Below are positions 41,595 through 47,342 of a stretch of DNA of 64,000 nt, one piece after another (within the stretch, counting starts at the first letter, position 1; the number at the start of each line of letters is the position of its first letter). The position numbers and the translations under genes are program-made. The DNA comes from Truepera sp. (lineage in GTDB: Bacteria; Deinococcota; Deinococci; Deinococcales; Trueperaceae). Under the pieces are notes generated by a model that ran no database searches, was not told where the DNA came from, and worked only from the letters and a program-made list of their open reading frames with translations. The DNA lies in the NCBI GenBank assembly GCA_032027045.1, contig JAVSMU010000001.1, positions 172,345 through 236,344 of the forward strand. The letters are read 5' to 3'.

Positions 41595-42869
41595 TCAGCC
41601 CTCGACCAGGCCGGCGTCTATCAGGTCGTAGGCCAAGGTCTCTGCCTCGTCCCAGACTCCCTCGGCGTCCGCCACCAGATCCTCGAGGTCGAGTTGGTCG
41701 GCCACCGCCCTCAGTTGGGGGTGGCGGGCGAGCTCCTCGACCAACTGCTCAACGGCCTGCGCTGCAGACTGGCGCCCTGCGTCGCTCACTCGCAGCAGGT
41801 CGGCCACGAAGTCTCCGGCCCGAAGGCGGGCCTCGCGGTCAAGTGCCGGGCGGGTGAGCAGACGGGCATCGTCCCACCACACGCGAGCCGGCGCGACGTC
41901 GCGCAGGTACTCGACGAGCCCGTCCTCGCCCGCCTTGGCCAGGTCGGCGTGGCTGGGGCCCGAGCCGCGCAGCTCGGCTCTCAGGACGAGGGCTCGCTCG
42001 GCCGGGGTGAGCGCCGCCTTCATGAGCTCGTCCTGGACATCCTCCAGGTCGCCCAGCTCGCCGATGTCCAGGCTTACGCTCTCGAAGCGCACCAGGCCTA
42101 CCGGCACGAAGCTCTCAGTCGCAACGCCGTCCACGACGTCGACCAGCAGGAAACCCTTCTCGCCCGTCTCGTTGGGATGGCGGGCCTGAAGGTTGCCGGG
42201 GTAGGCGGCTAGGGGCCGCTCGGCGCTTAGGATCGTCCGGGCGTGCACGTGGCCGAGAGCCCAATAGTCGAGGCCCGACGCCCGCAGGTCCGCCAGCGTG
42301 GCGGGCGCGTAGTTCGCGTGGCCGCCGCGCCCGTCGACGTTCGCGTGCAGTAGGCCCAACTGGAAGCCGGCGAAAGCCGAGTCTCGGTGGAAGCGCGCGG
42401 CGAGGTTCTCGGTCACCTGAGGGGTGGCATAAGAGATGCCGTGGACGAGCGCCAGTTCCTCTCCGGCACGGATGACGGGGACGCTCGTCACCTCGTCGTG
42501 GCCGAAGATGGTCACGCCGTCCGGCCACGCCTTGACGGCAGACCAGCGCCCACCCCGCGGGTCGTGGTTCCCGTGCACCACGAAGCTCGGGACGCCCGCC
42601 GCGCTAAGGCGAGCGAGCCCGTCGCGGAAGCGGAGCTGAGCACGTGCGCCGGCGTCCTCGCCGTCGTAGACGTCGCCGGCCATCACCACGAAGTCGACGC
42701 CCGCATCCAAGCATGCGTCCACCGCGCGGTCCCAGGCATCCAGTGACGCACCTTCGAGCGCCGCCGCCAACTCCGGGTTCCGGTTGCGCAGGCCCTGGAA
42801 CGGCGTGTCCAAGTGGAGGTCGGCGAGGTGAGCAAAGCTGAAGCGCGTCAAGTCGTCCCTTTCAGGCAA
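41595..42869 (-). CDS. YhaO/SbcD-like DNA repair metallophosphoesterase
   Basis: 424 aa. Calcineurin-like phosphoesterase motifs are complete: ADLHLD (motif I), GDVYDGED (II), GNHDPRG (III), LLHANVDG (IV) and GHVHAR (V). The C-terminal 150 residues are the capping/ATPase-contact region. It is first in a two-gene leftward operon, 3 nt before the YhaN-like gene. Together they resemble the SbcCD/Mre11-Rad50 nuclease, fitting a lineage known for stress resistance. Confidence 0.92.
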   Translation of the reverse strand: MPERDDLTRFSFAHLADLHLDTPFQGLRNRNPELAAALEGASLDAWDRAVDACLDAGVDFVVMAGDVYDGEDAGARAQLRFRDGLARLSAAGVPSFVVHGNHDPRGGRWSAVKAWPDGVTIFGHDEVTSVPVIRAGEELALVHGISYATPQVTENLAARFHRDSAFAGFQLGLLHANVDGRGGHANYAPATLADLRASGLDYWALGHVHARTILSAERPLAAYPGNLQARHPNETGEKGFLLVDVVDGVATESFVPVGLVRFESVSLDIGELGDLEDVQDELMKAALTPAERALVLRAELRGSGPSHADLAKAGEDGLVEYLRDVAPARVWWDDARLLTRPALDREARLRAGDFVADLLRVSDAGRQSAAQAVEQLVEELARHPQLRAVADQLDLEDLVADAEGVWDEAETLAYDLIDAGLVEG

Positions 42870-42998
42870 GATCCCAACGATCTGGTTCCCTCGGAGGATA
42901 GCCCGCGCTCGCGTGGCCTACGCGGGATCTTCACCTTGGGCCCGCAACGGAACGGGGTGGTCTGCGTTCGCGTGACCCGCACGCGGCGCCTCGAGAAT

Positions 42999-43035
42999 GG
43001 GGTGAGGGTCACGTGCCCAACGTGACCCTCACCCC
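42999..43035. terminator. Perfect 16-bp inverted repeat
   Basis: 42999-43014 pairs without mismatch with 43020-43035 around a 5-nt loop GCCCA. It could terminate in either direction or act as a protein-binding palindrome. No U-run follows on either strand. It lies 130 nt upstream of the YhaO-like gene. Confidence 0.6.
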
Positions 43036-43167
43036 AACCTGGACCCCCCGGCCCGCGTGCGTCGCATGCACCTGATGGCGCTGCGACTTCTCTCTCTTTG
43101 ACCCCTCGAGCGGAGCGGCTACCTTGTAGCCAGGCCGGCTCGATTCATAACGGCGGCTTGCCCTAGT

Positions 43168-43197
43168 GGCGTCGGCGCAGGAGGAAACGCCGACGCC
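43168..43197 (-). terminator. Terminator hairpin directly after the EAL gene
   Basis: A perfect 10-bp stem (GGCGTCGGCG at 43168-43177 with 43188-43197) with a 10-nt loop begins 1 nt after the EAL stop codon. Outer CCCTAG/CTAGGG segments may extend it. It marks the end of the secreted peptide-EAL transcript. Confidence 0.65.
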
Positions 43198-43198
43198 C

Positions 43199-44062
43199 TC
43201 AGCTAGGGGCTTGAGCCGTTCGTCCGGCAATGGCGGGAAGCTTCGTTCCCACCTGCCGTTCGGCATGGTGACGATCGCTCGTGATCGTCACCGACGTCCG
43301 CAGCTCGGCTTCGGGTTTGGCGATCCCGAAGCCTTGCACGTGGCTCGCGCCAAGTGCCTTCAGTGCCTCGCATGCGGACGCATCCTCGACCCCCTCGGCC
43401 ACCACGAACTCGAAACGATCCCGCGCCCTTTGGATGAACTCCTGGGCGCCGTCTCGCAACACCCCCTCCGAGTAGAGAGCCGCGCGAACTACGCTGCGGT
43501 CGAGTTTCACGCCGTCCACCGGAGTGCCGAAGCGTAAGCGGCCGTCCAGGTCGGTGGGCGTGACGTCGTCGAGCAAGACTGCCCCGCAGCGCTCCCTGAG
43601 GACGGCAAGCTGGCGTGCCAGTGCCGGCGACTCCTCGGGTTGCGCCTCCACCACCTCGACGTAGAGCCGCCTCGTCACGCTCTCCAGCATCCCGGTCACC
43701 GTGCACAGCGTCACCGGGAGCAGAAGCTGGCCGGGAGTGAGGTTGATGGACATGCTCACGCCGGGATTCGTGGCCAGTGCTTGCGCCGCGCGCAGGAGGG
43801 TGAAGTGGGTGAACGCCTCCCTACGGCCCGGCGCCAGCCAGTAAGGCAGGATGTCGAGCGGACCCCGAACGGTGCCGTCGGCCAGCCGCCAGCGCACGAG
43901 CGCCTCGGACCAACCGGCCGGAGCGGCCCCAAGGGAGGCGATGGGTTGATAGAAGTGCTGGAGGTCGTCGAGTTCTGGGCTCATCGGGGGAAAGGGAAGC
44001 GCTTGCCGCTGCGGTAGATCGGGCGCCCGGTCGAGCGTGGTCAAGCCGGCAGCGACGACCAT
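43199..44062 (-). CDS. Stand-alone EAL-domain protein (c-di-GMP phosphodiesterase-like)
   Basis: 287 aa. The EAL core is recognisable with the main catalytic-type residues kept: Glu in EALVRW, Asn in SINLTPGQL, Glu in YVEVVE, the Asp pair in LLDDV, Lys in GVKLD, Glu in AEGVED and Gln in VQGFG. Loop 6, normally DFGxGxSS, is replaced by DVTPTDLDG, so activity or dimer coupling may be altered. There is no sensory domain. It starts 10 nt after the secreted-peptide gene and probably shares its promoter. An internal ATG at 43984 is an alternative start. Confidence 0.82.
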   Translation of the reverse strand: MVVAAGLTTLDRAPDLPQRQALPFPPMSPELDDLQHFYQPIASLGAAPAGWSEALVRWRLADGTVRGPLDILPYWLAPGRREAFTHFTLLRAAQALATNPGVSMSINLTPGQLLLPVTLCTVTGMLESVTRRLYVEVVEAQPEESPALARQLAVLRERCGAVLLDDVTPTDLDGRLRFGTPVDGVKLDRSVVRAALYSEGVLRDGAQEFIQRARDRFEFVVAEGVEDASACEALKALGASHVQGFGIAKPEAELRTSVTITSDRHHAERQVGTKLPAIAGRTAQAPS

Positions 44063-44072
44063 GGCAGGTGGC

Positions 44073-44219
44073 TCAGCCGACGTCCCACTCGCCGGGCAGG
44101 TTGCTGGTGCCTGCGAAAACGGCGCTGGACGGCGAGTAGGCGGCGAAACTGCCGGCCGCGAGGCCGGAGACTGCGAGGGTAACGAGGAGAGCGGCGGCGA
44201 TCTTCTTAAGGTTGCGCAT
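44073..44219 (-). CDS. 48-aa secreted peptide (candidate signal peptide pheromone)
   Basis: The gene encodes MRNLKKIAAALLVTLAVSG followed by LAAGSFAAYSPSS and a short acidic end GEWDVG. The first 27 residues form a strong Sec signal with a cleavage site near SFA-A, leaving about 20 residues (YSPSSAVFAGTSN... region). A GGAGGT ribosome site lies 10 nt upstream of the ATG. Upstream is a heptamer-repeat promoter (44250-44283). It is followed by the EAL gene after 10 nt. No cysteines are present. I recognise no family; size, export signal and place beside a TPR regulator suggest a signalling peptide, which is inference. Confidence 0.7.
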   Translation of the reverse strand: MRNLKKIAAALLVTLAVSGLAAGSFAAYSPSSAVFAGTSNLPGEWDVG

Positions 44220-44249
44220 GGTGGGGAACACCTCCGTGACGTTGTAGTG

Positions 44250-44283
44250 AAGTTAATCGAAGGTGCGCTTCAAAGGCGCTTCA
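44250..44283 (-). promoter_or_regulatory. Leftward SARP-type promoter: heptamer direct repeats and -10
   Basis: On the minus strand TGAAGCG occurs at 44283-44277 and again at 44272-44266, an 11-bp period with 4-nt spacer. Exactly 10 bp later comes TAACTT (44255-44250), a TANNNT -10 box. SARP/BTAD activators bind heptameric direct repeats with 11-bp period close to the -10, so this reads as an activated promoter for the secreted-peptide/EAL operon. Confidence 0.6.
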
Positions 44284-44301
44284 CCGGCCGGCGCCGTCGA
44301 G

Positions 44302-44335
44302 TGAAGCGGTGGCGAAGCGCGGCAGCGCCTAGCAT
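44302..44335 (+). promoter_or_regulatory. Rightward SARP-type promoter: heptamer direct repeats and -10
   Basis: On the plus strand TGAAGCG at 44302-44308 and CGAAGCG at 44313-44319 form an 11-bp-period repeat. TAGCAT follows at 44330-44335 after exactly 10 bp. It is the mirror image of the leftward promoter and would drive the 65-aa gene at 44397. Confidence 0.55.
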
Positions 44336-44396
44336 CAGGGCCATAGCGCCTGGCAACTGGGCACAACAACAATGAGAGAAGAGGATGGGATTGCCT

Positions 44397-44594
44397 ATGG
44401 ATCAAGAACTAGCCCTGCGCCAACTGCAGGCCACCACCTCGTTCACGTTCGTCGGTGACAAGGTCCTGCTGCGCAACACCACGCTTATCGAAGCCGTCGC
44501 CAAACTGCAGCGTCAGGCCGACTTCCCCTTCGCACTGAGCGCCCAACTCGCCGGTATGGCGGTGGGCAAGCAGCCTTCCTCCGCTAGCCACTAG
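44397..44594 (+). CDS. 65-aa protein of unknown function
   Basis: MDQELALRQLQ..., a small soluble protein with no signal peptide or membrane segment, probably mostly helical (TLIEAVAKLQRQ). An ATG at 44385 is also in frame. I prefer 44397 because the 44385 ATG is fused to the GAGAGAAGAGG purine tract that should serve as ribosome site. It has its own promoter candidate (44302-44335) and its own terminator (44634-44656), which supports it being real despite the lack of a recognised family. Confidence 0.6.
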   Translation: MDQELALRQLQATTSFTFVGDKVLLRNTTLIEAVAKLQRQADFPFALSAQLAGMAVGKQPSSASH

Positions 44595-44633
44595 ACCCCA
44601 AGGCCGTTACGTTCGGCCACGTTGCCGGGCAAA

Positions 44634-44656
44634 CGCCTAGCGCCTCCCGCTAGGCG
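44634..44656 (+). terminator. Hairpin terminator after the 65-aa gene
   Basis: CGCCTAGCG at 44634-44642 pairs perfectly with 44648-44656 around CCTCC. It isolates the small gene from the regulator gene, which has its own -10 box (TATCCT at 44671-44676). Confidence 0.65.
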
Positions 44657-44682
44657 AGCCGATCAGTGGCTATCCTGAAGCC

Positions 44683-47148
44683 ATGTGGCTCCCGCGCCTC
44701 GTCAGCGCCATCGAGGGGTCGGACCGCCCGGTCGTCCTGACGGGCGGCGAAGCCTACGGGACGCCCTTCCTCATCGAGGCGTTGAGGGGCCGCCACCCGG
44801 TCGCTTGGTTCGAGGTCGGGCGCGGCGCCGTCGGCGACTCGGTGGCGCAGGGCAACGCGCTCGCGCGCGCCGTCGACGACGCCATAGGTACCCGCCTGCT
44901 CGGGGCGGCGCTGCCGTACAAGGCACATCTGGCCGCCATGCGGCACCACGCCGCAGACATCGGGCCGCTGTGGCTCGCCATGACGACCGAGCTCGTTGAC
45001 GAACCGCTACTGGATGACCTGCTCCAACTCCACGGGGGCGGGTTCAGGGTCCTGCTGGACCTGCGAGGTGAGGCGACGCCCTCCGGCGGGCGGCCCCGGA
45101 ACTCGCTGCCCCGGACCCCGACGGTCCTGGGCCCCGACGAGTTGCGCGTGTCGCTCGAGGAGGCGGAGCTGCTCGTGCCTCGGGCGGTACCGACCGGGCA
45201 GGTAGAGGCCCTGTGGCACGTGGCCGACGGCCGCATAACCGAGCTGCTCAGGCGGGGGAACGACCTGGCGGGTATCCCTGCTCCAACGGTTCCCAGCCCG
45301 GCCGGCGCCCTCGTCGACCCCCAGGACGCGCGGCTCGTGGAGGCGCCGTTGGCGATCCAGGCCCTGCGGCGCGAGGGTGAGTACGTGGCGGCACTGGAAC
45401 TGGCCACACTCAAGGCCCCCGAGTTGGTGGACGATCTCCTCAGGCAGGCTGGGCCGCGTTTCCAGGAGGACGGACTGTTGCTCCGCTTGCACCTGCTCCT
45501 CTCGGCGCTTCCCGAGGAGTACTCGCGCTCGGAGAGGGTGTTGGAATGGCGCCTGGTGGCGGGCTTTGCCGCAGCCGACGTGGCGGACGTGCTGGCGGAC
45601 GTCGACTCCTACCTCGCCGTTCACGTGGCGCCGGAGCTGAGGGCCCGCCGCGCCGGCGCGCTGCCGCTTCAGCAGGGGTTCGAGTTGGCCAAGCAGGCAG
45701 TCGAGGCGCGCCGGACGCCCCTGACCCTGTGGCAGTACGGTCGCCTCCATCCCGACCCCGACGAGGCTCTCAAGGTCCTCCGGGAGTCCGTGCAACTGGC
45801 CGACGACGTGGGGGGACCCTACGACCTGGTGCGTAACGCCGGCATGCTCGTCGCGCGCCTCGGCCGCATGGGGGACTACGCTCAGGCCGCCCGTTGGGCG
45901 CGGTGGACGCTCGACGTCTTCGACAGGGGAGACGTCGTCGACGGCGCCAGGCGGCTCCAGGTCGTGAACGACCTGGCGATGGCCAACATCATGAGCGGTG
46001 ACCTCGTGGGCATGCGTGGCGTGCTCGAGAACGCCCAGGCGCTTGCCGAGGGCAACCTGCCACAGCTGTCCATGTTGTTGCGCGGCACCTTGGCGGCCCT
46101 GGAGCTGGCCGAATCCGACCCACGGGCCGCGCTGGAGCTGGCGTTGGCCAATTACCACGCTAGCCCCAGGCGCGCGCGCGCCATCCACGGTCAACTGCTG
46201 GTTCGCGTGCTGCTCGAGCTCGGCAGGCTCGACGAGGCAAGGCGCGTGGCGGAAGACGTGGTGGGGCTGGCCGAGCAGTCGCGCGGTTACGAGTGGACCG
46301 TCGCGCGCCTCGCGCGCGGCATGGTCGGCGCGGTCTCGCAGGCAGAGGGCGCCGCTGAGGACCTGCTCGACGCGGTGCTGGCCCCGGACCTCGCCGCCGA
46401 GCACCGGTTGAGCGCGGTCCTTCACTACCTGCTTGCCGCCGAAGGCGGCGGGGCCAACCTGCCGCGAGACACCTTGGCCCTCGTGTCGAGCGCCTCGATC
46501 ACGGCGCTAAGGGTCGCTAGTGGTCCCGAAGAGCTCTTCGCGGCGGTCTGGAGCAGCGTCTCCAAGCCCCAGGCGAGCCTGCGCCTGGAGCTCCTGGGAG
46601 AGCCGGTGGCGCGTTACGAGGGCAAGAGCAACCCGCTCCCGCAGCGACTGGCGGAGGTGACCGCCGCCCTGGTGGCCAACCCGGATGGGATCGCCCTCGA
46701 GGCACTCAACGACTACCTCGTGCCCGACGGCCAGGAGCCGTTCACGAAGAGCGGCATGCGCGCCATGATGACCCGCATGCGCAAGTTCTTGCCGGTGAGC
46801 GACGCGCCCTACCGCTTCGCCGTCCCGTTCTCCTCGGACCTGCTCGAGCTGCGCGCCCACCTCGCCAAGCGCGAGGTGCGGCAGGCGGTCGCTTTGTATA
46901 GGAGCGCCCTCGTGCCCCAGAGCCAGGCGCCCGGCTTGGTCGAGGAACGGCTCAACCTGGAAGAGGAACTGCGCCAGGCGGCGCTCGAGGCGCGCGACGC
47001 CGATGCGCTCTTCTCCCTGGCCGAGCGCTTGGCGGACGACCTCGAGTGTTGGGAGGGGGCTGCGGAAGTGCTGTTGCCGAGCGACCCGCGGCTCACGGTG
47101 GCGCGGGCGCGAGTAAGGCGGCTGCGGGAGGCCTATCAGGCGGGCTGA
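44683..47148 (+). CDS. SARP-like regulator with degenerate ATPase domain, TPR repeats and BTAD end
   Basis: 821 aa. Residues 1-about 190 resemble the STAND/MalT-type ATPase region, but the P-loop position reads LTGGEAYGTPFL without the GK(S/T), so ATP binding is doubtful. About 230-620 is helical TPR-like repeat (ALELATLKAPELV, YAQAARWARWTLDVF, RLDEARRVAEDVV). About 640-725 looks like an OmpR-type winged helix (LRLELLGEPVARYEG; RAMMTRMRKFLP). The end (LRAHLAKREVRQAVALYRSALVPQS) is BTAD-like. TATCCT lies 6 nt before the ATG, predicting a leaderless message. It is the obvious candidate to bind the heptamer repeats at 44.25-44.34 kb. Confidence 0.75.
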   Translation: MWLPRLVSAIEGSDRPVVLTGGEAYGTPFLIEALRGRHPVAWFEVGRGAVGDSVAQGNALARAVDDAIGTRLLGAALPYKAHLAAMRHHAADIGPLWLAMTTELVDEPLLDDLLQLHGGGFRVLLDLRGEATPSGGRPRNSLPRTPTVLGPDELRVSLEEAELLVPRAVPTGQVEALWHVADGRITELLRRGNDLAGIPAPTVPSPAGALVDPQDARLVEAPLAIQALRREGEYVAALELATLKAPELVDDLLRQAGPRFQEDGLLLRLHLLLSALPEEYSRSERVLEWRLVAGFAAADVADVLADVDSYLAVHVAPELRARRAGALPLQQGFELAKQAVEARRTPLTLWQYGRLHPDPDEALKVLRESVQLADDVGGPYDLVRNAGMLVARLGRMGDYAQAARWARWTLDVFDRGDVVDGARRLQVVNDLAMANIMSGDLVGMRGVLENAQALAEGNLPQLSMLLRGTLAALELAESDPRAALELALANYHASPRRARAIHGQLLVRVLLELGRLDEARRVAEDVVGLAEQSRGYEWTVARLARGMVGAVSQAEGAAEDLLDAVLAPDLAAEHRLSAVLHYLLAAEGGGANLPRDTLALVSSASITALRVASGPEELFAAVWSSVSKPQASLRLELLGEPVARYEGKSNPLPQRLAEVTAALVANPDGIALEALNDYLVPDGQEPFTKSGMRAMMTRMRKFLPVSDAPYRFAVPFSSDLLELRAHLAKREVRQAVALYRSALVPQSQAPGLVEERLNLEEELRQAALEARDADALFSLAERLADDLECWEGAAEVLLPSDPRLTVARARVRRLREAYQAG

Positions 47149-47280
47149 TGCTGGCACCGAAGAAGGTCGCCCCATGGCACGAGGCAGCGCACCAGATCAG
47201 CGCGGCTGATTGACAAGTGCTCGGGAGCGCTAACAAGAGGTGGTCGGGTGCTCATGGCCGGAGGTGTGTCCGGTTTGTCA

Positions 47281-47309
47281 TTGCACGCACCTTTCGGCCC
47301 CCCTAGAAT
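47281..47309 (+). promoter_or_regulatory. Sigma-70-type promoter of the beta-helix lipoprotein gene
   Basis: TTGCAC at 47281-47286 and TAGAAT at 47304-47309 are 17 bp apart, and the ATG follows 33 nt later behind GGGAGGT. Further upstream ATCAGC-GCG-GCTGAT at 47196-47210 is a 15-bp inverted repeat that could be an operator. Confidence 0.55.
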
Positions 47310-47342
47310 CCGACGGTAAACACCAAGCTCGGGAGGTACTGC

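Larger units (their letters stand above)
42870..43198. other. 329-bp gap with two long perfect hairpins
   Basis: Between the leftward EAL gene and the leftward YhaO-like gene. It holds the hairpins at 42999-43035 and 43168-43197, listed separately, and otherwise no convincing gene. The right part is the 3' end of the EAL operon, and the left part must contain the yhaO-like promoter. Confidence 0.5.
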
